Shown: positions 1 to 10,958, counted from the stretch's first letter. The stretch is 64,000 nt of DNA from Excoecaria cochinchinensis (GCA_947683425.1 CANTUQ010000043.1:6209501-6273500); one strand, 5' to 3'. Notes: generated by a model from the sequence alone, not told the origin. Numbers and translations are program-made.

Positions 1-236
1 GAGGTGGAAAAGATTTGTCTGGTAGTAATTTGGGCTTCGAAGAAATTGAGACATTATTTTGATTCCTATAAGGTGCAAGCAGTTGCCAAACAGAACCCCC
101 TTCGGTACCTTCAGGAGGCACCCTCCTTGCTAGGGTAAATGGGAAGGAGGCTAATACTACTACAGGAATTTGACGTGGAGTACATCACGAGAAAGACCAT
201 TAAGGGTCAGGCAGTCGCAGAATTTCTCGCCGAACA
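1..236 (+). pseudogene. Tat-1 pol fragment: end of RNase H
   Basis: Translation gives the end of the Ty3/gypsy RNase H region (KKLRHYFDSYKVQAVAK, then LLQEFDVEY and AVAEFLAEH), the domain that degrades the RNA strand during reverse transcription. An in-frame TAG lies near position 136, so the copy is broken. The reading stops at 236 where the Tekay element is inserted and resumes at 9752. A parallel copy is at 24600-24900 in Tat-2. The start lies outside the window. Confidence 0.85.
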
Positions 237-1213
237 TGTCATGGCCGGATTTGTACCCTAAGAGAATTAACCTAATTTAGCATGTGAGTGAGTGGATTGA
301 ATGTGTAGGATTGGACTTAATTGAAAGAAAGCAGTATAGTTAAGGGGTTAAATGGTAATTATGAATGTTTGTGCTAAGCATGAGTTAAAGGCTGATTAAC
401 TAGTTAATGGAGGGTTAATTAGGAATAAAATAAAGTAAGAAATTGGTAAGTGGAGGCAGGTTTTCTGAAGTGGATTCCGTGTGGCTTTGTAAGGTTTTGC
501 CACCTCCTTCTTTGCATGCATTTGCCTAGTGAAGTGAGAGGTGAGTGTGTGTTGGCCTCATTCTTCATTTTTTGCATTTGGCTTTGGCTTTCTTCTTGTT
601 TCCGTGAGTAAGGATGAGAGTGGTTTAAGTGGATGTGTGCATGTAGCTAATTGGAACAAGAATTAAGTGTTAAGACCTTAAGGTAAGTGGTTTTGTGTGC
701 ATATTCTCATCTTCTACTCTTCTTCTTGGTTTTGATTTAGTTTGGAATGAGGATTGATGGATTGTGCTCAATTCTGGAATTTGAACTGGTTTTGCTAGCT
801 GAAGAAGTGAAGAGAGATAAGGGAAAGGCTGTAATCGGCGAACCGAGTGTCCGTCGTAATTAGGAGCTAAGGCGACGAGGTTTGGGAATAAACCCTAATT
901 GTATGAATATGTGATTAGTGTTGGTTAAATAGGGTTTTGAACTGAATTGCATGATATGTGAAATTGAAGGTTGAGCATGAATTATGTGATGCTAAATTGT
1001 ATGATTATAGTAGCAATATGATTGTGATAAAGTGCTTGAAAGTGATTATGATTTGTACTATTATTGAATGCCAAACAAGAAGGGAAAATCAGGTATGTGT
1101 TATTGATTGTGTGGTTGTTGTATTTGGGTTGATTGCCAAACAAATAAGAATGAGATTTGAGGTCTAGGCGTAAAAGGAGAAGTGGACTGAAAAAGCACAG
1201 CCGTGCTAGTGAT

Positions 1214-1229
1214 AAACACAGCTGTGTTT
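1214..1229. repeat. 16-bp palindrome just upstream of the hairpin array
   Basis: AAACACAGCTGTGTTT is a perfect palindrome, preceded at about 1195-1206 by a near-palindrome (GCACAGCCGTGC). Both lie 17-50 bp before the first 35-bp hairpin, so the dyad-rich block of this LTR starts here. Repeated in the right LTR near 8218-8233, where the last flanking base differs. Confidence 0.6.
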
Positions 1230-1245
1230 TAGTATTTTTGCATAC

Positions 1246-1571
1246 GTCACGGTAACAATGAAATTGATTGTGACCGTGACATATGCTGAGTTCAATTCTG
1301 CCTAGAGGAATTTGGTATGTCACGGTGACAATGGAATCCATTGTGACCGGGACCTATCCAGGAAGGCATTCTGTTTTGCAAATGAGAATATGTCACGGTG
1401 ACAATGAGATTCATTGTGACCGTGACATACCCTCAGGTTGCATTCTGCCGAGAGTTGGGAACACATCACGGTGACAATGAAATTGGTTGTGACCGTGACA
1501 TGTCCCCAATTTGCATTCTGTTTTGGACTTCAATATGTCACGGTGACAATGAAATCCATTGTGACCGTGAC
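1246..1571. repeat. Array of five 35-bp palindromes, 72-73-bp period (5' LTR)
   Basis: Units lie at 1246-1280, 1319-1353, 1392-1426, 1465-1499 and 1537-1571, so starts are 73, 73, 73 and 72 bp apart. Each arm is close to GTCACGGTSACAATGAA. Spacers of about 37 bp share a CATTCTG-like core and are not unique. In four units the ninth base of both arms is G, leaving one mispair in the stem (first unit A/G). The same family occurs in the Athila element. Reading frames across it give repetitive peptides and are not genes. Confidence 0.95.
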
Positions 1572-1588
1572 CCACCCTGTTTTGGCAA

Positions 1589-1594
1589 TATAAT
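1589..1594 (+). promoter_or_regulatory. TATA-like box after the hairpin array
   Basis: TATAAT starts 18 bp after the last palindrome and about 1150 bp before the LTR end. The Athila LTR has a TATAAAA in the equivalent place. Weak on its own; the shared placement is what supports it. The right-LTR copy is at 8593-8598. Confidence 0.35.
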
Positions 1595-2330
1595 CCTAAT
1601 GTGTTTGGTCATTCAAATGGCATGGCTTTAAGCTGAAATGAAGGACAGCATGAGTAAGTAATGTATATATGTTAAGTGATCTACAAATGCATACAACTAT
1701 GATGACTTCTGAATGGGATAAGTTATGTGAATATTAAATGTGAAGACTGAATTTGAAAGTATATTGAATATGCAAATGAAATGTATGGCTGTGTGCTAAT
1801 ACAAATGTGTAAAGTGAAAAGTGAGCTGAATAACGTGTTTAACAACTTAAGCCTGCGAGTCAAGTAGTGGATAGTTAGGCATGCCTATAGGGTCAAGTGC
1901 TGCAGCCCCATGCGTTAAATGTGTCTGATTCCATGGGAATCACAATGCGAATATCCTTACTGGATTGTGTTATATGTGGAATGATGAAAGGTACCAGAAG
2001 GTACTAATGTGATAAGAAGCACCAGAAGGTGCTAATGTGAAAAAGTAGTCTCGATGAGATTACTGGTATCTGAGAGATACTGATGCGATACCCGTTATCC
2101 GCGTCATTGAATTGCAGGCAAAGTAGCAGAAAGGCTAATTGGTTAATCGGCTAAAAGTTAATTAAATATAAACAGAAGTGATTGTGATACAAGGAAGTAT
2201 GGAAATGTGAATAAGTAATTGATGCCTTATGATTGAATATAGTAATGGTTAATCTGGCATGATTATTAGCATGTTATGTATGATGATTCTGATGTGTGAT
2301 AAATTATATGCTATATGTATGAGTTCCCCA

Positions 2331-2348
2331 CTAAGCGTTATCGCTTAG
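2331..2348. repeat. 18-bp dyad CTAAGCGTTATCGCTTAG shared among LTR families
   Basis: Seven-base arms CTAAGCG/CGCTTAG around a 4-base loop, preceded by CCCA and followed some 20 bp later by a GTGCAGGT-like motif. Equivalent dyads lie at 9335-9352, 22315-22332 and 54002-54019 (minus), with a diverged form at 25222-25242 (minus). Conservation in the 3' part of the LTR suggests a role in transcript processing; that is inference. Confidence 0.8.
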
Positions 2349-2747
2349 CATGGATTTACTCTAATCCGTGCAGGTACGGACGAGAGGTGACTGAAGGACG
2401 TCCCCCGCATTTTGGTACGGTCAACAATAGGAAGTATATAGTGTAGGTTTGGGGGCTTGTTATTTGGGACTTTTGTATAAGTTTTATATGGTTAATATGT
2501 ATTTTGAATATGTAAAGGCATGTAATAATGTAGTAATCACGGATGTAACCTCCCACATGTATGTGTGTCATGTGAATAGCTAAGGCGTGTGACTAATAGT
2601 AGTTGGCATGTGATGCATGAATTAAAATAGTGTGTGATGAAATTTTATTATTCAGTTTCCGCATGTGTTCTGGGTGTGTGTGTGCGACCTTCTCTAACTA
2701 AGATTAGCTGAGCTAGTTTGTCGTTAGGGAACGGGCGTCACAAGTTG

Positions 2748-2760
2748 TGGTATCAGAGCC
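2748..2760 (+). other. Primer binding site, initiator tRNA-Met
   Basis: TGGTATCAGAGCC matches the complement of the 3' end of plant initiator tRNA-Met and lies five bases after the LTR end, as usual in Tekay/Del. It primes minus-strand cDNA synthesis. Confidence 0.93.
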
Positions 2761-2817
2761 TAGGTTGAGTCTTTTCTGGGAATTGGGTAGATAAGATGTG
2801 TATAGTTTGTTGACCTA

Positions 2818-3903
2818 ATGCGGAAGTCCTTGTTTAAACTGTGTAGTAAGATGGATTCTGGAAGGCATACCGGTGAGGAATCTGCCGAAAGTGTGAATCC
2901 TCGTGAAGCTGAGGTGACAGGGTCTGGGCAGTCTAGATCGGTCGGCTATGGGAATGAGATTCCATTTGGGCCTATAGAAGCCATGATGAAAATGACACAA
3001 GATATGGCGAGAGTGATGGAACGTATGATGGCGCCAAGAGCCCCAATAGAATCTTTGAGGAAGCATGGTTTGGAGGAATTTCATGGAACAAGGTTAGATG
3101 AGTCAGAAAAACCAGAGTACTGGATTGAGAAGGTGGAAAGGATTCTTAAGGAGATACGATGTCCTCCAGATCAGTGGGTTGAATGTGTGGAGTCATTACT
3201 CCAAGGTCCTGCATATGATTGGTGGAAGCTGGTCCTGCAGAATCCGATGCTTCCTGAACCATTAAACTGGGAGTTCTTTGAAAAAGAATTCAAGAACAAG
3301 TATATTACTAAAGCACATCGAGAGGCAAATTGGAAGAAGTTCTTGAGTTTGAGACAGAGGACTATGACAGTGGCGGAATATGAAGCAGAATTCTGTCGCT
3401 TAAGCAAATATGCGCCGAAAGGTGTGTTAACTGATGTGTTGCGATGTCAACAGTTTGTGGATGGATTGATTGAGGAAATTAAAGCTTTGTTGATTTCTTT
3501 AACAACAGAGCAGAATATAAGTTACTATCGAATTGTACAAGCAGCTTTGAGAGCTGAAAGGACTTTGGGAGCCCAAAGAGAATGGAGACAAAGGAAGAAT
3601 GCGAATAGAGGTGGTTCCCAGATGGGGAAAAGATCAAGAGATTCTCATGTGGCATCACCTGCGGAATCAGGGTTCAGTTCTGCATCGAGAGGTAAGAAGC
3701 GAGGCGCTCCCTCAGCATCTGGTTCTGGAAGAGGAACATCTGGTAATAGAAGTGAGGTTCATGAGTGTCCTCATTGTGGTAAGAGGCATAGAGGAGAATG
3801 CTGGAGAGTGTCGGGTGCTTGTTATAGATGTGGGAGCACTGAGCATTTCATTGCTAATTGCCCGAATACCTATGAGATGTCAGGAAATGTTTGCACTTAT
3901 TGA
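2818..3903 (+). CDS. gag: Tekay gag (capsid and nucleocapsid)
   Basis: A 361-residue frame encoding the structural protein of the intracellular particle. The central part has the Retrotrans_gag pattern (YWIEKVERILKEI, LLQGPAYDWWK, NKYITKAHREANWKKF, MTVAEYEAEFCRL). It is followed by a basic linker and one CCHC zinc knuckle, CYRCGSTEHFIANC, near residue 345. The frame opens at 2818, but the Met at 2851 (MDSGRHTGEES) is an equally good start. It stops at 3903, soon after the knuckle, while the protease frame begins at once in another frame. Relatives have a gag-pol fusion with a linker here, so I infer a frame-changing deletion near 3870-3890. Confidence 0.9.
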   Translation: MRKSLFKLCSKMDSGRHTGEESAESVNPREAEVTGSGQSRSVGYGNEIPFGPIEAMMKMTQDMARVMERMMAPRAPIESLRKHGLEEFHGTRLDESEKPEYWIEKVERILKEIRCPPDQWVECVESLLQGPAYDWWKLVLQNPMLPEPLNWEFFEKEFKNKYITKAHREANWKKFLSLRQRTMTVAEYEAEFCRLSKYAPKGVLTDVLRCQQFVDGLIEEIKALLISLTTEQNISYYRIVQAALRAERTLGAQREWRQRKNANRGGSQMGKRSRDSHVASPAESGFSSASRGKKRGAPSASGSGRGTSGNRSEVHECPHCGKRHRGECWRVSGACYRCGSTEHFIANCPNTYEMSGNVCTY

Positions 3904-6900
3904 TCCTGGTTCAACTCATTCATATGTATGTGATAAAAAGATATGTGAAAAGATGCCTAAGGTTGAATGTTTAAAATATGATATATGTGTGTCTAGCCCT
4001 TTGGGAGGTAATGTTAATGTGAACAGAGTGTATCGAAACTGTGCATTAGAAGTTCAAGGTAGTGTGTTTCCAGCGGATTTGATTGAACTACCGTTTGATG
4101 AGTTTGATTTGATTCTGGGTATGGATTGGTTAACTAAGTATGATACGGATGTTAAGTGTAAGAAGAAAATAGTTATACTCTCTGATGGTAAGGGAAACAG
4201 AGCGACAGTGAGAGGAGTGTGCACTAATCCTCTTGTGAATGTGATATCTGCTATGCAAGCCTGTCGGTGTATGAGAAAAGGATGTGAAGCTTATTTGGCC
4301 CTGGTATTAGATAATAAGAGAGAACAGGTAAAGATGCAAGAGATACCAATAGTCAGAGAGTTTCCTGACGTGTTTCCTGAAGAATTGAGCGGTGTACCAC
4401 CAATAAGAGAAGTTGAGTTATCAATTGACGTGGTACCAGGAACTGTACCGGTATCTAAGGCACCCTATAGAATGGCTCCAATTGAGTTGAAGGAATTGAA
4501 GGAGCAGTTGCACGAATTACTGAACAGGGGTTTTATTAGACCTAGTGTTTCTCCTTGGGGAGCACCAGTGTTATTTGTTAAAAAGAAAGATGGTACAATG
4601 AGAATGTGCATCGATTATCGACAGCTGAATAAAGTAACAGTAAAGAATAGGTATCCTTTACCTCGAATTGAAGACTTGTTTGATCAGTTAAGGGGAGTCG
4701 GGGTATTCTCAAAGATTGACTTGCGTTCAGGGTATTATCAGTTGCAAGTGAAGAAGGAAGATGTACCTAAGACCGCGTTTAGAACTCGTTATGGGCATTA
4801 TGAATTTCTAGTAATGCCATTCGGGTCAACCAATGCGCCAGCTGCATTCATGGATTTAATGAATCGGGTGTTCAGACCGTACTTGGATCAGTTTGTGGTT
4901 GTGTTCATAGACGATATTTTGGTATATTCAAGAAATGAAAAGGAACATGAACAGCATTTGAGAGTTGTACTTCGAACTTTGCAAGAACATCAGTTGTATG
5001 CCAAACTCAGTAAGTGTGAGTTCTGGCTCAAAGAGGTATCATTTCTGGGTCATGTGATCTCATCTGAAGGAGTTAAAGTGGATCCAACTAAGATAGAAGC
5101 AATTGTGAATTGGAAATCGCCTAAGAATGTGTTAGAGATTCGCAGTTTCTTAGGGTTGGCTGGATACTACAGAAGGTTTGTGAAAGGATTTTCAGTAATA
5201 GCTTCACCGTTGACAATATTGTTACGTAAAGGAGTGAAATATGAGTGGTCTGGAAGATGTCAAACAAGTTTCGATCGGTTGAGGAAGATGTTAGTAGAAG
5301 CACCGATTCTTACACAGCCTATGACTGGTAAAGAGTATGTATTGTATACCGATGCTTCAGGTGTCGGATTGGGTTGTGTATTGATGCAAGAGGGGAAGGT
5401 GATAGCGTATGCGTCAAGGCAATTGAAACCGCATGAGCAGAATTATCCGACTCATGATTTGGAATTGGCTGCAGTAGTGTTTGCTTTAAAGATTTGGCGA
5501 CATTACCTGTATGGTGAGAAGTGTAGAATTTACACGGATCACAAGAGTTTGAAATATCTGCTTACACAGAAGGAACTGAATCTGAGACAGCGAAGGTGGC
5601 TCGAGTTGTTTAAAGATTATGATTGTATTGTGGATTATCATCCGGGAAAAGCTAACGTAGTGGCCGATGCTTTGAGTAGGAAGTCAATTTCAGCATTACA
5701 GTTAAAGCGGATTGAGTGGAGGTTTTCTGCAGATGGAGCTTTATTAGCACAGTTGAAAGCAAGACCGGTTCTGAAAGATGAGTTAATAGTTGCCCAGAGA
5801 AGTGATGGGAGATTGCAACAAGTTCTGCAGTCAGTTGGTGATATGGATAAGACTGACTATTCAGTGAATGAAGATGGAATACTGCTGTATAAGAATAGAA
5901 TGTGTGTGGCCAACGATAAAGAATTAAGAAAGAGATTGATGCACGAGGCTCATAATACAGTTTTCACTATGCATCCAGGTGGAAACAAGATGTATCAAGA
6001 TATGAAACAGTTGTATTGGTGGCCAGGGATGAAGAAGGATGTAGTGGAATATGTGTCTAAGTGTCTTGTCTGTCAACAAGTTAAAGCGGAGCATCAAGTG
6101 CCCCAGGGAATGTTGCATCCACTCCCTATTCCCCAATGGAAATGGGATAATATCACGATGGATTTTGTTACTGGATTGCCTCTGACCTCAAGACAGCAAG
6201 ACGCAATATGGGTTATTGTGGACAGGTTTTCGAAATCAGCTCACTTTATACCTGTTCGGATGGATTATTCTATGGAAAAGTTGGCTGAATTGTATGTAAG
6301 GGAAATTGTCCGATTGCATGGGATACCTTTGTCTATTGTTTCTGATAGGGATCCCAGATTCACTTCTAAATTTTGGAGGAGTTTACAGGCAGCGTTGGGT
6401 ACGAAATTGAATTTCAGTACTGCTTTCCATCCACAAACTGATGGACAGTCGGAAAGAATTATTCAGGTTTTGGAAGATTTGATGCGAGCGTGTGTTTTGG
6501 ATTTCTCTAAGAGTTGGGATAGGTATCTTCCACTTATGGAATTTGCTTATAACAACAGTTATCAGACCAGTATTGGTATGGCACCGTATGAAGTTTTGTA
6601 TGGAAGGAAATGTCGTTCACCGATTTGCTGGACAGAATTGAATGAAAGCAGAGTCATAGGGCCAGATTTGGTTCGTGATACAGAAGAGAAAGCTAAAATC
6701 ATACAGCAAAGATTGAAGGCAGCAAGTGACAGACAGAAGTCGTATGCTGATTTGAAGAGAAGAGATATTGAGTTCAGTGTAGGTGATAAAGTGTTTCTGA
6801 AAGTGTCTCATTGGAGGAAGGTACTGCGATTTGGTAAAAAGGGGAAACTGAGTCCAAGGTTTATTGGGCCATATGAAGTGCTTGAAAGAGTAGGTTTTGT

Positions 6901-7228
6901 AGCTTATCGGTTGGCTTTGCCTCCGACTTTGGCTAAGCTACATGATGTGTTCCATGTGTCTATGTTAAGAAGATATAGGTCAGATGATTCCCATGTGCTA
7001 TCTCTACCAGAAGTGGAAGTGCAGTCAGATTTCACTTATGATGAAAAGCCAATAGTGATCTTAGCAAAAGAAGTCAGACAACTTCGGAACAAGCAGATAC
7101 CACTTGTGAAAGTGCTCTGGCAACACCATGGTGTTGAAGAAGCAACTTGGGAACCAGAAGCGGCTATGCGAGAACAGCATCCACAACTATTCCACTCAGG
7201 TATGAATTTCGAGGACGAAATTCTTTAA
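3599..7228 (+). CDS. pol: Tekay pol: protease, RT, RNase H, integrase, chromodomain
   Basis: The frame is open from 3599, but the part before about 3880 is gag read in another frame. True pol sequence begins near the protease motif LIDPGSTHSY (Asp codon 3902). RT follows, with its active site written FIDD (4904-4915), then RNase H (YTDASGVGLG, Asp at 5351). Integrase has an HHCC finger (MHPGGNKMY to CLVCQQ) and catalytic Asp 6161, Asp 6344 and Glu 6452, the last two exactly DD35E. The end, about 7050-7200, is a chromodomain (VLWQHHGVEEATWEPE) thought to steer integration to marked chromatin. The RT motif VMPFG is followed by Ser where relatives usually have Leu. No stop breaks the frame, but it is out of frame with gag. 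Confidence 0.93.
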   Translation: MRIEVVPRWGKDQEILMWHHLRNQGSVLHREVRSEALPQHLVLEEEHLVIEVRFMSVLIVVRGIEENAGECRVLVIDVGALSISLLIARIPMRCQEMFALIDPGSTHSYVCDKKICEKMPKVECLKYDICVSSPLGGNVNVNRVYRNCALEVQGSVFPADLIELPFDEFDLILGMDWLTKYDTDVKCKKKIVILSDGKGNRATVRGVCTNPLVNVISAMQACRCMRKGCEAYLALVLDNKREQVKMQEIPIVREFPDVFPEELSGVPPIREVELSIDVVPGTVPVSKAPYRMAPIELKELKEQLHELLNRGFIRPSVSPWGAPVLFVKKKDGTMRMCIDYRQLNKVTVKNRYPLPRIEDLFDQLRGVGVFSKIDLRSGYYQLQVKKEDVPKTAFRTRYGHYEFLVMPFGSTNAPAAFMDLMNRVFRPYLDQFVVVFIDDILVYSRNEKEHEQHLRVVLRTLQEHQLYAKLSKCEFWLKEVSFLGHVISSEGVKVDPTKIEAIVNWKSPKNVLEIRSFLGLAGYYRRFVKGFSVIASPLTILLRKGVKYEWSGRCQTSFDRLRKMLVEAPILTQPMTGKEYVLYTDASGVGLGCVLMQEGKVIAYASRQLKPHEQNYPTHDLELAAVVFALKIWRHYLYGEKCRIYTDHKSLKYLLTQKELNLRQRRWLELFKDYDCIVDYHPGKANVVADALSRKSISALQLKRIEWRFSADGALLAQLKARPVLKDELIVAQRSDGRLQQVLQSVGDMDKTDYSVNEDGILLYKNRMCVANDKELRKRLMHEAHNTVFTMHPGGNKMYQDMKQLYWWPGMKKDVVEYVSKCLVCQQVKAEHQVPQGMLHPLPIPQWKWDNITMDFVTGLPLTSRQQDAIWVIVDRFSKSAHFIPVRMDYSMEKLAELYVREIVRLHGIPLSIVSDRDPRFTSKFWRSLQAALGTKLNFSTAFHPQTDGQSERIIQVLEDLMRACVLDFSKSWDRYLPLMEFAYNNSYQTSIGMAPYEVLYGRKCRSPICWTELNESRVIGPDLVRDTEEKAKIIQQRLKAASDRQKSYADLKRRDIEFSVGDKVFLKVSHWRKVLRFGKKGKLSPRFIGPYEVLERVGFVAYRLALPPTLAKLHDVFHVSMLRRYRSDDSHVLSLPEVEVQSDFTYDEKPIVILAKEVRQLRNKQIPLVKVLWQHHGVEEATWEPEAAMREQHPQLFHSGMNFEDEIL
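7204..7223. repeat. Stem-loop just before the Tekay polypurine tract
   Basis: GAATTTCG-AGGA-CGAAATTC, eight-base arms with an AGGA loop, spans the last codons of pol. A shorter stem with the same AGGA loop (CTCG-AGGA-CGAG) lies at 47629-47640 just before the Athila polypurine tract. Confidence 0.75.
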
Positions 7229-7240
7229 GGAGGGGAGAGT
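7227..7240 (+). other. Polypurine tract of the Tekay element
   Basis: AAGGAGGGGAGAGT directly abuts the 3' LTR start at 7241. It is the RNase H-resistant primer for plus-strand synthesis. Confidence 0.9.
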
Positions 7241-9746
7241 TGTCATGGCCGGATTTGTACCCTAAGAGAATTAACCTAATTTGGCATGTGAGTGAGTGGA
7301 TTGAATGTGTAGGATTGGACTTAATTGAAAGAAAGCAGTATAGTTAAGGGGTTAAATGGTAATTATGAATGTTTGTGCTAAGCATGAGTTAATGGCTGAT
7401 TAACTAGTTAATGGAGGGTTAATTAGGAATAAAATAAAGTAAGAAATTGGTAAGTGGAGGCAGGTTTTCTGAAGTGGATTCCGTGTGGCTTTGTAAGGTT
7501 TTGCCACCTCCTTCTTTGCATGCATTTGCCTAGTGAAGTGAGAGGTGAGTGTGTGTTGGCCTCATTCTTCATTTTCTGCATTTGGCTTTGGCTTTCATCT
7601 TGTTTCCGTGAGTAAGGATGAGAGTGGTTTAAGTGGATGTGTGCGTGTAGCTAATTGGAACAAGAATTAAGTGTTAAGACCTTAAGGTAAGTGGTTTTGT
7701 GTGCATATTCTCATCTTCTACTCTTCTTCTTGGTTTTGATTTAGTTTGGAATGAGGATTGATGGATTGTGCTCAATTCTGGAATTTGAACTGGTTTTGCT
7801 AGCTGAAGAAGTGAAGAGAGATAAGGGAAAGGCTGTAATCGGCGAACCGAGTGTCCGTCGTAATTAGGAGCTAAGGCGACGAGGTTTGGGAACAAACCCT
7901 AATTGTATGAATATGTGATTAGTGTTGGTTAAATAGGGTTTTGAACTGAATTGCATGATATGTGAAATTGAAGGTTGAGCATAAATTATGTGATGCTAAA
8001 TTGTATGATTATAGTAGCAATATGATTGTGATAAAGTGCTTGAAAGTGATTATGATTTGTACTATTATTGAATGCCAAACAAGAAGGGAAAATCAGGTAT
8101 GTGTTATTGATTGTGTGGTTGTTGTATTTGGGTTGATTGCCAAACAAATAAGAATGAGATTTGAGGTCTAGGCGTAAAAGGAGAAGTGGACTGAAAAAGC
8201 ACAGCCGTGCTAGTGATAAACACAGCTGTGTTTTGGTATTTTTGCATAGGTCACGTTAACAATGAAATTGATTGTGACCGTGACATATGCTGAGTTCAAT
8301 TCTGCCTAGAGGAATTTGGTATGTCACGGTGACAATGGAATCCATTGTGACCGGGACCTATCCAGGAAGGCATTCTGTTTTGCAAATGAGAATATGTCAC
8401 GGTGACAATGAGATTCATTGTGACCGTGACATACCCTCAGGTTGCATTCTGCCGAGAGTTGGGAACACATCACGGTGACAATGAAATTGGTTGTGACCGT
8501 GACATGTCCCCAATTTGCATTCTGTTTTGGACTTTAATATGTCACGGTGACAATGAAATCCATTGTGACCGTGACCCACCCTGTTTTGGCAATATAATCC
8601 TAATGTGTTTGGTCATTCAAATGGCATGGCTTTAAGCTGAAATGAAGGACAACATGAGTAAGTAATGTATATGTGTTAAGTGATCTATAAATGCATACAA
8701 CTATGATGACTTCTGAATGGGATAAGTTATGTGAATATTAAATGTGAAGACTGAATTTGAAAGTATATTGAATATGCAAATGAAATGTATGGCTGTGTGC
8801 TAATACAAATGTGTAAAGTGAAAAGTGAACTGAATAACGTGTTTAACAACTTAAGCCTGCGAGTCAAGTAGTGGATAGTTAGGCATGCCTATAGGGTCAA
8901 GTGCTGCAGCCCCATGTGTTAAATGTGTCTGATTCCATGGGAATCACAATGCGAATATCCTTACTGGATTGTGTTATATGTGGAATGATGAAAGGTACCA
9001 GAAGGTACTAATGTGATAAGAAGCACCAGAAGGTGCTAATGTGAAAAAGTAGTCTCGATGAGATTACTGGTATCTGAGAGATACCGATGCGATACCCGTT
9101 ATCCGCGTCATTGAATTGCAGGCAAAGTGGCAGAAAGGCTAATTGGTTAATCGGCTAAAAGTTAATTAAATATAAACATAAGTGATTGTGATACAAGGAT
9201 GTATGGAAATGTGAATAAGTAATTGATGCCTTATGATTGAATATAGTAATGGTTAATCTGGCATGATTATTAGCATGTTATGTATGATGATTCTGATGTG
9301 TGATAAATTATATGCTATATGTATGAGTTCCCCACTAAGCGTTATCGCTTAGCATGGATTTACTCTAATCCGTGCAGGTACGGACGAGAGGTGACTGAAG
9401 GACGTCCCCCGCATTTTGGTAAGGTCAACAATAGGAAGTATATAGTGTAGGTTTGGGGGCTTGTTATTTGGGACTTTTGTATAAGTTTTATATGGTTAAT
9501 ATGTATTTTGAATATGTAAAGGCATGTAATAATGTAGTAATCACGGATGTAACCTCCCATATGTATGTGTGTCATGTGAATAGCTAAGGCGTGTGACTAA
9601 TAGTAGTTGGCATGTGATGCATGAATTAAAATAGTGTGTGATGAAATTTTATTATTCAGTTTCCGCATGTGTTCTGGGTGTGTGTGTGCGACCTTCTCTA
9701 ACTAAGATTAGCTGAGCTAGTTTGTCGTTAGGGAACGGGTGTCACA
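7241..9746 (+). repeat. 3' LTR of the Tekay element
   Basis: Copy of 237-2742 with about 23 substitutions, mostly transitions. It ends GTCACA, followed by the target duplication GAACA. Its dyad is at 9335-9352. Confidence 0.96.
8250..8575. repeat. Array of five 35-bp palindromes (3' LTR copy)
   Basis: Units at 8250, 8323, 8396, 8469 and 8541. The first unit is more damaged than in the 5' LTR (GGTCACGTTAAC at its start). The other four are unchanged between the LTRs. Confidence 0.94.
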
Positions 9747-9751
9747 GAACA

Positions 9752-10958
9752 CCCCATAGAGGGAGACCAGTTCGATTACAATTTCCCAGATGAGGATGTC
9801 ATGGCCATAGCGGTGTAAGGGTGGCAGATGTTCTTTGATGGGGCAGTCAACAGAAAAGGGGCAGGAGCGGGGATCATCCTCACCACCCCGGATGGTGAGA
9901 AGCTGCCATTAGTAAAGAAGTTGAGATACAGGGCGACCAATAATGAGGCAGAATATGAGGCTTGTATTTTTGGATTAGAAGCATTGCTGGCTCTGGGGGC
10001 AAAGACCGCAGAAGTTTATGGGGATTCATCTTTGGTAATTCATCAGATCAAGGGGGAATGGTCAGTTAAGGAAGAGAGGCTGCTGCCCTATATGAAGCAC
10101 TTGAAACTTTTGAGTAGCCAGTTTGAGACTTGCACTTTCCATTTAGTCCCCAAGGATGAAAATCAGTTGGCTGATGCCCTCTCAACATTGGTATCGATGT
10201 GGGATAATCCAGCAGGGATTGCTATGAGGCCTATCCTGATTTCTAGTGCAGAAAGGCCTTGGTTCGAAGCTAAGCAAATAATGGATGTCGAGGTCACCGA
10301 TGGAAAACCTTGGTATTATGATATTCAGAATTATTTGGAAAGATTGATTTTTCTAGAGGAAGCCACTGAAAAGGACCAAAGGATGATTAGAAAATTGTCC
10401 TCCCAATTTATCATTGTAAACGAGGATTTGTATAAGAGACAAGCGAACGGTGTCCAATTAAGGTGCTTGGCAGGGAAAGAAGCTGAAAGGGTTATGGAAG
10501 AGGATCATGCCAGTGTTTGTGGAGCCCACATGAATGGTCTGGCCTTAGCAAAGAAAATCATGCGCCAAGGATTTTATTGGCTCACAATAGATGCGGACTG
10601 CTTAAAATATGTGAAAGAGTGCCAGTTATGCCAGCAGTATGCGAACTTTAGGCATGTGCTAGTTTTCGAGCTACATAACTTGATGTCTCCATGGCCGTTC
10701 GCGGTTTGGGGAATAGATATCATCGGGGAGATACATCCCACAGCCTCCAATGGGTACAGATTCATCGTAGTTGCTATCGACTATTTTACCAAATGTGTAG
10801 AGGCTGAATCTTTCAAGAAGATCGATGCTCGGGACATGGCCAAGTTCATTGAGAAGAACCTAATATGCAGATACGGTCTCCCACATCATGTCATATCCGA
10901 CAATGGGGTCCAGTTCATGGATGAAACTAAGCAGATGCTTCAGAAATATGGAATCTAG
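9752..10958 (+). pseudogene. Tat-1 pol: second RNase H and integrase, broken
   Basis: Continues the gene interrupted at 236. After a short linker with one stop, the archaeal-type RNase H typical of Tat/Ogre begins (FFDGAVNRKGAGAG, NNEAEYEACI, ENQLADALSTL). Integrase follows, with an HHCC finger (HMNGLALAKKIM to CQLCQQ) and core motifs WGIDIIGEI and ISDNGVQF. A TAG at 10956-10958 replaces a residue just after YGI, before the catalytic Glu. The sequence is coherent from 9828 to 10958, but no product can span RNase H to integrase. Confidence 0.9.

Larger units (their letters stand above)
237..2742 (+). repeat. 5' LTR of the Tekay element
   Basis: Directly repeated at 7241-9746 with constant offset 7004. 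It starts TGTCATGGCC and ends GTCACA. It holds a five-unit palindrome array (1246-1571), a TATA-like site just after it, and an 18-bp dyad at 2331-2348 shared with other LTRs here. The short reading frames inside it are not genes. Confidence 0.96.
237..9746 (+). mobile_element. Tekay/Del-type Ty3/gypsy LTR retrotransposon, nearly complete
   Basis: Two 2506-bp LTRs (237-2742 and 7241-9746) flank a tRNA-Met primer site, gag, and a pol ending in a chromodomain. The 5-bp target duplication GAACA is at 232-236 and 9747-9751, which fixes both ends; the LTRs run from TGT to ACA. I count about 23 differences between the LTRs with no net length change (about 0.9%), so the insertion is recent. It interrupts the Tat-1 pol gene between RNase H and the second RNase H. 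Order PR-RT-RH-INT-chromodomain, the PBS and the long LTR all fit the Tekay/Del chromovirus lineage. The gag/pol junction is broken, so this copy is probably not autonomous. Confidence 0.95.

Noticed and set aside
3599..3880. N-terminal 90 residues of the Tekay pol frame as protein
   Set aside because: This stretch is gag read in a different frame; homology to pol begins only at the protease motif.
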